Assembly (NCBI RefSeq): GCF_017745275.1
Contig: NZ_JAGHZS010000010.1
Location: 434,001 to 498,000 of the forward strand
Source: Chitinophaga sp.
GTDB taxonomy: Bacteria; Bacteroidota; Bacteroidia; Chitinophagales; Chitinophagaceae
Direction of reading: 5' to 3'
DNA: 64,000 nt
The notes beneath the pieces were generated by a model. It saw only the letters and a program-made list of their open reading frames with translations, was not told the DNA's origin and searched no databases. A program made the translations under genes and the position numbers. Positions 1-7,578 of the stretch are shown piece after piece (the first letter of the stretch is position 1; each line of letters begins with the position of its first letter).

Positions 1-377
1 GCTTCCATATTGGTGAGCAGCGCTTCCCGCTGAGGAATGGTGCACTCCAGGAAATTATGTCCGTTCAATTTTTTGCAGGCGGCTTCAAAAGCTTTCAGGC
101 CTTTGAGCCATTGTTGCTGGTCTTCTTTTTTGTAGCAGTCGTCCAACATGATCAGGGTGAACAGGTGGGCGGACAGTGCTTTGGCACCGGGAGTGGTAGT
201 AGCAGGAATAATCGTTTCCACGAGTTCAGCCAGCATTTTTTCCTGGTCGCCGTCTACCTGAATATGTTTAAGTTCCAGGGAGGCCCTGGTAGTATGTTGC
301 AGGCAGGCTGGTAATATGGCCATGCCGGCGGATACCCACAGCAATTGCTTGATTGCGGCTCTTCTGTTCACTGCCAT
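1..377 (-). CDS. Gluconate 2-dehydrogenase subunit 3 family protein (partial)
   Basis: The start codon is ATG at 375-377 on the minus strand and the C-terminus lies beyond the window; about 125 residues are visible. Residues 4-7 read N-R-R-A, a twin-arginine-like motif, followed by a hydrophobic stretch and a cysteine near residue 25, so the protein is exported or a lipoprotein. The following VETIIPATTTPGA segment is typical of the gluconate 2-dehydrogenase subunit 3 family, the small partner of periplasmic GMC-type sugar or alcohol dehydrogenases. The large subunit would be expected just outside the window. The family call rests on recognition of this N-terminal half only. Confidence 0.75.
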   Translation of the reverse strand, partial: MAVNRRAAIKQLLWVSAGMAILPACLQHTTRASLELKHIQVDGDQEKMLAELVETIIPATTTPGAKALSAHLFTLIMLDDCYKKEDQQQWLKGLKAFEAACKKLNGHNFLECTIPQREALLTNME

Positions 378-581
378 TGATGATAATTTTGAGTATTAAA
401 ACGGGAAATGATCCACATTTATGTAATAAAATAAAGTTTTGAAAAACAGATTTTAACGGAGCAGAAAGCGGCAAACCTGCGGCAACAGGTGAGGAAATGC
501 AATTGGCTAACGTGAAAACCGGGTTTAAATATAAAGGAATCTGTGATTTTTTGCAAAGATTATCCCGGGAATTGTCGCGAC

Positions 582-1268
582 TTACCTGGTGGTGGCGACG
601 ATGGGACGGACGGTTTTCTTCTTTAGTGAGCAGTTGAAGAAGGGGATGATGCGTTTACCAATGCGGTTGATGAGGCCAATCTGAACGAACCGGCCCTCTT
701 TGGCCATATTAATCAATCCTATCTGCAACCCTTTCCCCGTGGTGGTTGCATTACAGAGGCCTGCTATTGCAACGCCGTTGGAAACATTATATGCATTGAT
801 GATGCCGCTGATTTGTACACCATCGGTCCGTTTACCCATGGTCATTAGTCCGTTAATACCCAATCCTTTCATGTCTGCCATCAAACCACCAGCACTCAAT
901 GAAAGCCCTTTCACCAGCTCATTTCCCCGGCTATCTGTATCGTGAAGTGTGTCGCCGGGCTCGTCTTTGGCGAAAGGATTTATTGCACCACCGGCGATAG
1001 CAAACATCGTGAAAAATGCCTGTAAGGGCGCTACTTCAACGTTAAGCCCCTGTACTACTAAAGTATCCTTGTATGAATCGACGACTGTCATCAGACTCAA
1101 TGCCACGCCGTTAATAGTGGTACTTTTACTGACTGGTGCAGTCCATACAACAGATCGGGTGTAATGTTTTCGTGGGAGAGAATCTTGTTGCTGTAGCGTG
1201 CTGTCCTGTGCAGCAGCGCCCACATAAAGGCAAAGGAATAGCAGGGATAGGGAAACGCGTTGTAGCAT
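582..1268 (-). CDS. Secreted repeat protein, LA_2272-like
   Basis: This 228-residue protein has a clear Sec signal peptide (residues 1 to about 20, ending AAA-Q). The C-terminal half is built of short repeats of the form xxIxGLxN or IGLIN (for example VQISGIIN, LQIGLINMA, VQIGLINRIG), which resembles the LA_2272 family of surface repeat proteins seen in Bacteroidota and Leptospira. No catalytic motif is visible. The protein is probably exported and beta-rich; its role is unknown. It lies alone between a dehydrogenase subunit and a DinB gene, all on the minus strand, without tight spacing. Confidence 0.6.
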   Translation of the reverse strand: MLQRVSLSLLFLCLYVGAAAQDSTLQQQDSLPRKHYTRSVVWTAPVSKSTTINGVALSLMTVVDSYKDTLVVQGLNVEVAPLQAFFTMFAIAGGAINPFAKDEPGDTLHDTDSRGNELVKGLSLSAGGLMADMKGLGINGLMTMGKRTDGVQISGIINAYNVSNGVAIAGLCNATTTGKGLQIGLINMAKEGRFVQIGLINRIGKRIIPFFNCSLKKKTVRPIVATTR

Positions 1269-1359
1269 ACACTTGGTTAAATGTGATCAGTTTTTGCAGC
1301 CACAAATAACGGAGCAATTGCTGCTCCGTTACCTGTAAATCATTATTGCGACGGGTGCT

Positions 1360-1878
1360 TTATTTCACGCCTTTTTCCGGGTTCCACCAGCCTTTTTGCT
1401 TCCGGATAAATAATATCTGCCCGATATGATATGCGTTGTGCGCACTGATATGAGCAATGATGGAATAATGGGAAGATAGTGTTTTTTCATCAGCCTGTTG
1501 AATCGCTTGTTCCCAGGCGGTCAGCACGCTGTCCATTCTTTTTACGGTGCCGTCCCAGGCGGCCTGTGTGGAAGGAGCAAAGGTGGCGTCATTATCACCG
1601 TTGAAAGGTGGCGGGGTTTCTCCATTGAATTTGCGAAGCTGATCGAGGTCCCAGTAAATAAGATGATTCGTCAGCTGGGCGATGGAGTGGTTGCCACTGT
1701 TGTCTTTCCAGTTGGCTTGTTCGGCTGTTAGTCCTTCTATGGCGGTGTTTACAGGCACAAACCAGTCGGCTTTATTATGCGTGGTTTTGAATTGTTCCAG
1801 CAGAATGTCCTTCGTAGTGGTTTGGCTAAAACAGCAATAGGTAGATAACAGTAATGGTAGTACGAAAATTTTTCTCAT
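1360..1878 (-). CDS. DinB family protein, exported
   Basis: The product has 172 residues with a signal peptide (MRKIFVLPLLLSTYCCFSQ). The mature part has the DinB/YfiT four-helix pattern. An early helix carries EQFKTTHNKADWF, the middle has QLTNHLIYWD, and the C-terminal end has HNAYHIGQILFIRKQKGWW. The histidines of the NHL and AYHIGQ motifs are the usual metal ligands of this superfamily. Members are putative metal-dependent thiol transferases or hydrolases. Export to the periplasm is common for Bacteroidota paralogues. The substrate cannot be told from sequence. Confidence 0.85.
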   Translation of the reverse strand: MRKIFVLPLLLSTYCCFSQTTTKDILLEQFKTTHNKADWFVPVNTAIEGLTAEQANWKDNSGNHSIAQLTNHLIYWDLDQLRKFNGETPPPFNGDNDATFAPSTQAAWDGTVKRMDSVLTAWEQAIQQADEKTLSSHYSIIAHISAHNAYHIGQILFIRKQKGWWNPEKGVK

Positions 1879-2207
1879 AAGTTTTTAAATTGGGGAGTTG
1901 CCTAAATATACTTATTTTTTTTATGTGAGAGATGGAAATACTTCGGCTGTACCATGGCTTAGATGGTAAACCGGTGTGTCCAGGGGCTTTTAATGCCTGT
2001 GCTCACCGGATGCGTTGTTATTGGCTGCTTTTTCCGTACTCTGGTCCATATGGGCCGAAAAAGAAGAAGGGCTGTTTGGCCGGATAAAAAATTGTATACT
2101 TGAGGATTATAAGGGGGGCGGGGAAGCTGCTGCTGTTCCGCACCTGGCAGATGATACTTTTGTAAAAGAATTTTTATCACAGGACAGTATAAAAAAAATG
2201 TTGTTAC
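1879..2207. other. Divergent intergenic region before the M20 peptidase
   Basis: No gene is supported here. A possible promoter for the peptidase gene is TTTG at 2074-2077 and TATACTTG at 2095-2102 with a 17-bp spacer, shorter than the usual 19, leaving a leader of about 100 nt. A 66-codon plus-strand frame (2015-2215, TTG start) overlaps this promoter and is not accepted as a gene. Confidence 0.35.
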
Positions 2208-3395
2208 ATGCTTAAAGAAAGAATCCGGCAATTAGCCAGCGGACTGTTGGAGGAGGCTACTGCGAATCGCCGCCACCTGCATACTTATCCAGAGCTTTCC
2301 TATAAGGAATACCAAACGGCTGTATTTATAGAAGAAAAGTTACGGGCATTGGATATTCCTTACGAAAGAATGGCTGATACCGGCATTGTTGCTTTATTGC
2401 AGGGTGGTGCAGCGCCATCGGATAAAGTGGTGGCCCTGCGCGCCGATATAGATGCCTTACCTATTGTAGAATTAAATGACGTGCCTTATCGTTCACAACA
2501 TACAGGCGTGATGCATGCCTGTGGTCATGACGTACATACCGCTTCGTTGTTGGGGGTGGCGGGTATTCTCACCCGGATGAAGGCGGAATTTTCGGGTACT
2601 GTCAAATTTATTTTTCAGCCGGCGGAAGAAGTGATTCCTGGCGGGGCCAGTTTGCTCATTAAAGCCGGGGTACTGGAGAATCCACGTCCTGCGCACATCC
2701 TGGGGCAGCATGTGATGCCGGAACTGGCGGTAGGAAAGGTAGGGTTTCGTTCGGGCCGTTATATGGCCAGCAACGATGAGATTTCCATCGTGGTAAAAGG
2801 AAAAGGTGGCCATGGGGCCATGCCCAACCTGGGTATAGACCCGGTGGTAATTGCCTGTCATATTGTGATCGCGTTGCAACAGATTGTGAGCCGCCGTGCT
2901 AACCCGCTATCGCCATCTGTATTATCGTTTGGTAAAATGATAGCCAACGGTGCCAACAACGTAATTCCTGATGAAGTGAGGCTGGATGGTACCTTCCGTT
3001 CATTGGACGAAAAGTGGCGGAACGAGGCACATGAGAAAATTAAAAAAATGGCCATCTCCATTGCGGAAGGCATGGAGGGTTCCTGCGATATTAAAATTGA
3101 AAGAGGTTATCCTGTACTAATCAACGAAGATAAACTCACTGCTGCCAGTCGCGCACACGCCATCGACTTTCTCGGGGCGGACCAGGTAGCAGACCTCGAC
3201 ATCTGGATGGCAGCAGAAGATTTTGCTTCCTATTCCCAGGTGGCGGATGCCTGCTTTTACCGGTTGGGAGTACGGAATGAAGACCGGGGTATTAAATCCG
3301 GGTTACACACCGCCACTTTCGACGCCGACGAGAAAGCGCTGGAAACGGGTGCAGGCCTTATGTCTTACCTGGCGCTTAAAACCCTGGGGAATTAA
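2208..3395 (+). CDS. M20 family amidohydrolase / metallopeptidase
   Basis: The product has 395 residues and lacks a signal peptide, so it is cytoplasmic. It matches the M20D amidohydrolase group (hippurate, N-acyl-amino-acid and IAA-amino-acid hydrolases). Metal-site motifs are ALRADIDALP, HACGHD (residues 103-108, with Cys105 and His107 as likely ligands), QPAEE ending at Glu141, LGQHVMP, and a C-terminal LHTATFD. The middle GAMPNLGIDPV segment belongs to the dimerisation domain. It would cleave an acyl group from an amino acid or a related amide; the natural substrate is not evident. The gene stands alone and its length is normal for the family. Confidence 0.9.
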   Translation: MLKERIRQLASGLLEEATANRRHLHTYPELSYKEYQTAVFIEEKLRALDIPYERMADTGIVALLQGGAAPSDKVVALRADIDALPIVELNDVPYRSQHTGVMHACGHDVHTASLLGVAGILTRMKAEFSGTVKFIFQPAEEVIPGGASLLIKAGVLENPRPAHILGQHVMPELAVGKVGFRSGRYMASNDEISIVVKGKGGHGAMPNLGIDPVVIACHIVIALQQIVSRRANPLSPSVLSFGKMIANGANNVIPDEVRLDGTFRSLDEKWRNEAHEKIKKMAISIAEGMEGSCDIKIERGYPVLINEDKLTAASRAHAIDFLGADQVADLDIWMAAEDFASYSQVADACFYRLGVRNEDRGIKSGLHTATFDADEKALETGAGLMSYLALKTLGN

Positions 3396-3411
3396 AACGG
3401 GGTTAATTTTT

Positions 3412-3428
3412 GTTAACCGGTGGTTAAC
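3412..3428. promoter_or_regulatory. Inverted repeat after the M20 gene
   Basis: There is a perfect 7-bp inverted repeat GTTAACC-ggt-GGTTAAC 17 bp after the stop codon. It lacks a T-run, so it may be an operator half or a weak 3' stem-loop. Confidence 0.3.
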
Positions 3429-3440
3429 ATCGGGAAATAT

Positions 3441-3473
3441 CATGCATTCACATACGATTTTCATGCGTTCACA
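3441..3473 (+). promoter_or_regulatory. Tandem 12-bp direct repeats upstream of a promoter
   Basis: CATGCATTCACA (3441-3452) and CATGCGTTCACA (3462-3473) lie 21 bp apart start to start, which is two helical turns, so both face the same side of DNA. They end 8 bp before the -33 element at 3482. The geometry is typical of activator sites such as those bound by LytTR-type regulators. The regulator identity is inferred, not shown. Confidence 0.5.
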
Positions 3474-3481
3474 AAATAAGG

Positions 3482-3512
3482 TTTGAGACTAACGGAGATG
3501 AGCATATCTTTG
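3482..3512 (+). promoter_or_regulatory. Bacteroidota sigma-A-type promoter
   Basis: TTTG at 3482-3485, a 19-bp spacer, and TATCTTTG at 3505-3512 match the TTTG/TAnnTTTG consensus exactly. Transcription would start near 3519. Confidence 0.6.
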
Positions 3513-3547
3513 AATCAGGTTTTTCATAGGATATGGTTAAAATATTA

Positions 3548-3578
3548 AAGGGGAGGTATTCTTACCACCCCTTTTTTT
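3548..3578 (+). terminator. Rho-independent terminator or attenuator
   Basis: The stem GGGGAGGTA/TACCACCCC (one mismatch, 4-nt loop) is followed by a run of T. It lies only about 30 nt after the start site predicted for the promoter at 3482-3512 and before the regulator gene at 3610. It could therefore attenuate that gene or end a 60-nt RNA. Confidence 0.65.
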
Positions 3579-3609
3579 ATGCGTAAGCGATTTCCCTTAT
3601 TTTTGGAAT

Positions 3610-4656
3610 ATGCAAAAAATTCTGTTAATAGGAAACCTTCAACAACTGCAGGAGAATATAGGGGAATTATTGTTGCTCAATCACTACAACGTAATACAGG
3701 CCGCCGACGGCAAAACGGGGATCATGGCTGCACAAGCACAACACCCGGATATGATTCTCTGTGAAATGAGTATGAATGGAATCGATGGATTAGGTGTATT
3801 GGGTACGCTTCGTAAAGATCCTTCGATGGAACGGGTACCTGTGATTTTTTTGGGAGATAAATACAATGCCCGGTTATTTCGGACCGCTATGAACCTGGGC
3901 GCAGATGACTACCTTATTTCACCTTTTTCCAATAACGATTTATTGCTGACAGTAGAGAGCCGCCTGCAACGGTACCAATACCAGGCAGCGGCGAGCGGCC
4001 CCGCGAAAGCCACAGATGAACATGACCTGAAGAAGCTGATCCGCGAGTTTACCGAAAACAGGAACACCATGCGTGTAGCCGCGCACGAAACCGTATACAA
4101 AGAAGGGGGCACGCCCCGTTACCTGTATTATATCCGGGAAGGGAAAGTGAAAACGGTGAAAACACATGAGGACGGGAAAGACCTGGTGATAGGACTTTAC
4201 AAGAAAGGAGATTTCTTTGGTTATGTAGCCCTGTTGGAAGAAACGCCTTATAAGGCCACCGCTGTTGTGATGGAAGATGCAGAAATTGTGTTGATACCCA
4301 GGAAAGATGCAGAAGAGATATTTAATCGTACGCCTTATATCGTGACCCGTTTCGTGAGAATGCTGGCACAGAATGTAACGGAGAAAGAAGAGCGCTTGCT
4401 GGGCATTGCCTATGATACATTACGTAAAAAAGTAGCCAGTGCGTTGGTACATCTCCGTAATAAATACCAGGTAACCAATACCCGGAATTTTGTGATCAAT
4501 ATTTCCAGGGAAGAACTGGCAACGGTGGCTGGTACGGCCACGGAGTCGCTGATACGTACGCTGAGTGATTTTAAAAATGAAAAGCTGATCTCCATCCGCA
4601 ATGGCAGCATCACGATACTGGAGGCGGAAAAACTGGAAGATATCGCTTTCCGTTAA
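3610..4656 (+). CDS. Receiver-Crp/Fnr fusion regulator with a degenerate receiver
   Basis: This 348-residue DNA-binding regulator has a response-regulator receiver fold at about 1-118, a cyclic-nucleotide-binding-like domain at about 145-255, and a Crp-type winged helix at about 265-345 (ISREELATVAGTATESLIRTL recognition region). The receiver keeps the fold pattern but has lost its chemistry. The N-terminal acidic pair is Gly-Asn, the phospho-acceptor Asp is Glu52 (PDMILCEMSM), and the conserved Lys is Ser104 (YLISPFS). It therefore probably does not respond to phosphorylation. No histidine kinase is next to it. A TATTTTTG box at 3598-3605 ends only 4 nt before the ATG. The target genes are unknown. 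Confidence 0.85.
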   Translation: MQKILLIGNLQQLQENIGELLLLNHYNVIQAADGKTGIMAAQAQHPDMILCEMSMNGIDGLGVLGTLRKDPSMERVPVIFLGDKYNARLFRTAMNLGADDYLISPFSNNDLLLTVESRLQRYQYQAAASGPAKATDEHDLKKLIREFTENRNTMRVAAHETVYKEGGTPRYLYYIREGKVKTVKTHEDGKDLVIGLYKKGDFFGYVALLEETPYKATAVVMEDAEIVLIPRKDAEEIFNRTPYIVTRFVRMLAQNVTEKEERLLGIAYDTLRKKVASALVHLRNKYQVTNTRNFVINISREELATVAGTATESLIRTLSDFKNEKLISIRNGSITILEAEKLEDIAFR

Positions 4657-4664
4657 ACGCAAAA

Positions 4665-4688
4665 ACCGGTACGCTTTAACGTACCGGT
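4665..4688. terminator. Perfect 9-bp stem-loop between convergent genes
   Basis: ACCGGTACG-ctttaa-CGTACCGGT lies 8 nt after the regulator stop. On the minus strand it is followed by TTTT, so it may serve both convergent genes. Confidence 0.5.
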
Positions 4689-4802
4689 CTGCAGGCACAC
4701 CTGCACCAATCTCACGGGCCTTTCCTCTTCACTTGCAGGCAATACCATTTATTTATGAACAAGCAAGGTGCAGTTAGTAAGTGATTTGCTGTTTTGTAAT
4801 TC

Positions 4803-4822
4803 CCGCCTCCCGGAGGAGGCGG
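4803..4822. terminator. GC-rich stem-loop at the aspA 3' end
   Basis: CCGCCTCC-cgga-GGAGGCGG is a perfect 8-bp stem, 34 nt after the aspA stop. No T-run follows, so it may be a 3' stabilising hairpin instead of a true terminator. Confidence 0.45.
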
Positions 4823-4855
4823 TTCATACTTTATAGGATGCTGGTTAAGCCGTAT

Positions 4856-6268
4856 TTAGTTCATAAACCGGGGATGGATCATGTTTTCGAAAGAGTAGAT
4901 TTCATCCCATTGTGCCTGGCTGATATATTGTTTTTCGCTGACTACAATCTGATGTACAGATTTGCCGGTATTCAACGCTTCTTTTGCAATGGCGGCACAG
5001 GCTTCATAACCCAGTAAGGGGTTCAGTGCCGTTACAATACCAATACTGTTCATCACCATTTGCTTACAGGCTTCTTCGTTGGCGGTGATACCGTTGACGC
5101 ATTTTTCGCGCAGGGTATCTACTGCATGGTGCAGGTAAGAGAGCATATTGAACAGGCTGAAGGAAATAACAGGTTCCATCACGTTCAATTGGAGTTGTCC
5201 GGCTTCTGCAGCCATGGTGATGGTTAAATCCGCACCAATCACATAGTAGGCGGTTTGATTCACCACTTCAGGAATCACCGGGTTTACTTTACCTGGCATG
5301 ATAGAAGAACCTGGCTGCATTTGTGGCAGGTTAATTTCGTGTAGGCCTACCCGTGGTCCGGAAGATAATAATCTTAAATCGTTACAGATCTTTGATAACT
5401 TAATCGCCGTGCGTTTCATCATACCGGATACCAGTACAAAGGCGCCTGTGTCGGAAGTAGCTTCTATCAGGTCTTCCGCGAGTACAATTGGTAAACCGGT
5501 GATTTCACCGAGGTATTGGGTAACCAGTTCAGGATAGCCGGCGGGCGCGTTAATGGCGGTGCCAATCGCGGTAGCACCCATATTTACCTCTGTAAGTAAA
5601 GCCTGTATTTCCCTCAGGCGTTGCACATCTTCCCGGAGGGTAGTGGCAAACGCGTTGAATTCATCTCCCAGGCTCATGGGCACGGCATCCTGTAACTGGG
5701 TACGTCCCATTTTCAGCACAGGTGCAAACTCGCTTCCTTTGGCGGCAAAAGATTGCTGCAGGGCATCAAGCGCATAAATAAATTCATTCATCTTAAAGTA
5801 CAGGGCTATACGAAAAGCCGTAGGATAGGCGTCGTTCGTACTCTGAGAGCAGTTTACATGATTGTTTGGATGTAAAAATTCATACTGCCCTTTTTCATGT
5901 CCCATGTATTCCAATCCCAGGTTGGCGATCACCTCGTTAGCATTCATATTCACAGAAGTACCTGCACCACCCTGGATCATATCCGTAGGGAACTGATCAG
6001 CATAAGCGCCATTGATCAGTTTATTGCTGGCGTAAATAATAGCGTCTGCTACATCGGCCGGTAGTACACCGAGGTCTCTGTTAGCCATGGCAGCAGCTTT
6101 TTTAACGTATCCCAGTGCCCTGATAAAAATAGGTTCGTGGGAAAGTGGTATGCCGGTAATATGGAAATTTTCAATTGCACGTAATGTTTGAATACCATAG
6201 TAAACGCTGTCGTCTATGGCTTTTTCACCTAAAAAATCGTGTTCGATTCTAAATGCCTGTTTCATCAC
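4856..6268 (-). CDS. aspA: Aspartate ammonia-lyase
   Basis: This 470-residue cytoplasmic enzyme of the aspartase/fumarase superfamily interconverts L-aspartate with fumarate and ammonia. The superfamily signature GSSIMPGKVNP lies at about residue 320, and the N-terminal part carries the TGIP and QGGAGTSVNMNANE motifs. GTSVNMNANEVIANLGLE and the overall length separate it from argininosuccinate lyase and adenylosuccinate lyase; aspartase is preferred over fumarase C because of NHVNCSQSTNDAYPT and the overall similarity. A TACTTTTG -7 box lies about 50 nt upstream. Confidence 0.9.
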   Translation of the reverse strand: MMKQAFRIEHDFLGEKAIDDSVYYGIQTLRAIENFHITGIPLSHEPIFIRALGYVKKAAAMANRDLGVLPADVADAIIYASNKLINGAYADQFPTDMIQGGAGTSVNMNANEVIANLGLEYMGHEKGQYEFLHPNNHVNCSQSTNDAYPTAFRIALYFKMNEFIYALDALQQSFAAKGSEFAPVLKMGRTQLQDAVPMSLGDEFNAFATTLREDVQRLREIQALLTEVNMGATAIGTAINAPAGYPELVTQYLGEITGLPIVLAEDLIEATSDTGAFVLVSGMMKRTAIKLSKICNDLRLLSSGPRVGLHEINLPQMQPGSSIMPGKVNPVIPEVVNQTAYYVIGADLTITMAAEAGQLQLNVMEPVISFSLFNMLSYLHHAVDTLREKCVNGITANEEACKQMVMNSIGIVTALNPLLGYEACAAIAKEALNTGKSVHQIVVSEKQYISQAQWDEIYSFENMIHPRFMN

Positions 6269-6316
6269 CTCAATATTTTATTGTGAATCTTTTATCACTG
6301 TTTCAATCTCACATCA

Positions 6317-6324
6317 CAAAAGTA
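6317..6324 (-). promoter_or_regulatory. -7 box of the aspA promoter
   Basis: TACTTTTG on the minus strand fits TAnnTTTG. No clear -33 TTTG is seen at the expected distance, so the promoter may need an activator. The predicted leader is about 40 nt. Confidence 0.4.
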
Positions 6325-6403
6325 CAGCGGGTTAGAAAGGTGGGGAATGATGCGCGTCAGGAGAGGGATGATTTTGGTCAGGTCTCGCAAAAAAACAAAA
6401 GCA

Positions 6404-6452
6404 CAAAGAAAATAAGCAGCAAAGATTTTTTCGTTGCTGCTTATTTTCTTTG
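6404..6452 (-). terminator. Strong terminator after the RNA ligase gene
   Basis: The arms at 6404-6422 and 6434-6452 are a perfect 19-bp inverted repeat with an 11-nt loop. On the minus strand it lies 17 nt after the ligase stop and is followed by T-rich sequence. Confidence 0.8.
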
Positions 6453-6469
6453 CGCCTTTCCTTGCGCTT

Positions 6470-7477
6470 TTAAGCCTCCTCTAAGAGAAACTTATTGGAT
6501 ATAACCTTAAAGGATATACGTCGATCCGCGGAGCGGATAACGAGGCCTTCCCGTTCCACTTTGCGATGAGCAGGGCTGAGTACAGACGCGCCTTCTGCGA
6601 TGAGCAACAGTTCATCAATGGTGCCTGGCAACTGAAACGCGTTATCCAGTATGGGCACATGCTGTAACCCGAGTTCCTGGATCAGGCCAACGAAATCAGC
6701 CATGGTAAAGTATTCGCCGCTATCGATGTTGAATACATTGTAGAAGCGGATGCTTTGTCCGCGCAGGTCATACGGATTACCCTGTATGCCTTCGCCGAAT
6801 AATTCTCCCTGCAGTGCCAGGTTGCGGCCGGTTGCGGCCAGTTTGGCAGCGATATCCAGTTGTCGCGCTACTTTCCAGAGGGTGTTGTCGGCAGTTTCCA
6901 GCAGCTCCAGGTTGCGGGAACATACGCCAAATTCACCATCGCGGTGGTAGTAGGTAACGGAAGAGCCGTCCAGCTTTTCTGTGACATAGCAAAGTTCGCC
7001 ATTGTAGGTGGCGTATTGGTCGCTCAGGTTCTGTATTCTTTCTTCATCTGTTTTAGGAATGAAAGAAGGGAAGCCGCCTTTCATCATACCTGCCAGTGCA
7101 GCGGGTATGGGCGCTTCATACTTGGTGATGCCCAGTTGTGCCGCTACATCATCTCCGGGTTGCAGAGATATGTCGGGCAGCATGCTGATGGGCAACAAAA
7201 GTCCCTGGGAAATCTGTCCGCGAAATTTGATGGTTTTCAGGCGGAATCCTTCCTTTTCGCCTATCTGGCGGTAGGAGCTTTTCCGGAGAAATTCAAAGGC
7301 GGGAATCACGGGCAGAAAGGCATCTATTTCACAGTAGATGGCGAGGTCGCCCACTTTATATTCCTGTTTTTTGATTACGAGTTTCCATCCTTTTACGGTA
7401 GCTACTTCAATCATGTCGGCGCCAGGGATAGGCGCAATGTGGTCTATTACTACGATAGACGCAAGTTTACGTTCCAT
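6470..7477 (-). CDS. RNA ligase, DRB0094 (DraRnl) family
   Basis: The ATG at 7475-7477 (MERKLAS) was chosen over an upstream TTG because family members begin at this point; the product has 335 residues. The N-terminal part resembles the OB-like domain of Deinococcus DRB0094-type RNA ligases. The C-terminal nucleotidyltransferase domain starts near residue 150 with the ligase motif EKLDGSS, Lys158 being the likely adenylylation site. It continues with GVCSRNLEL (motif Ia/III area), LQGELFG (motif IIIa-like) and EGLVIRS (motif IV). Such enzymes seal 3'-OH/5'-PO4 nicks, preferring a 3'-OH RNA end in duplexes. No RNA-repair partner (kinase, RtcB, Hen1) is adjacent, so the physiological role is open. 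Confidence 0.85.
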   Translation of the reverse strand: MERKLASIVVIDHIAPIPGADMIEVATVKGWKLVIKKQEYKVGDLAIYCEIDAFLPVIPAFEFLRKSSYRQIGEKEGFRLKTIKFRGQISQGLLLPISMLPDISLQPGDDVAAQLGITKYEAPIPAALAGMMKGGFPSFIPKTDEERIQNLSDQYATYNGELCYVTEKLDGSSVTYYHRDGEFGVCSRNLELLETADNTLWKVARQLDIAAKLAATGRNLALQGELFGEGIQGNPYDLRGQSIRFYNVFNIDSGEYFTMADFVGLIQELGLQHVPILDNAFQLPGTIDELLLIAEGASVLSPAHRKVEREGLVIRSADRRISFKVISNKFLLEEA

Positions 7478-7578
7478 TTGGGTTAGCTTGATTAACGAGG
7501 TTAACAAATATTCGGGCGCAAATATATATTTTTTTCGCCTTGCGAAACAAAAAAGAATGTTATTTATCTTCGCGCACT

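Noticed and set aside
2015..2215. Small plus-strand frame of 66 codons before the M20 gene
   Set aside because: TTG start, runs through a promoter-like sequence, overlaps the next gene in another frame, and shows no recognisable domain.
6860..7486. Plus-strand frame of 208 codons opposite the RNA ligase
   Set aside because: Antisense shadow of a conserved gene, low-complexity aromatic-rich translation, no start signals.
7478..7507. Upstream TTG start for the RNA ligase
   Set aside because: It adds ten residues not typical of the family; the ATG at 7477 begins the conserved MERKLAS segment.
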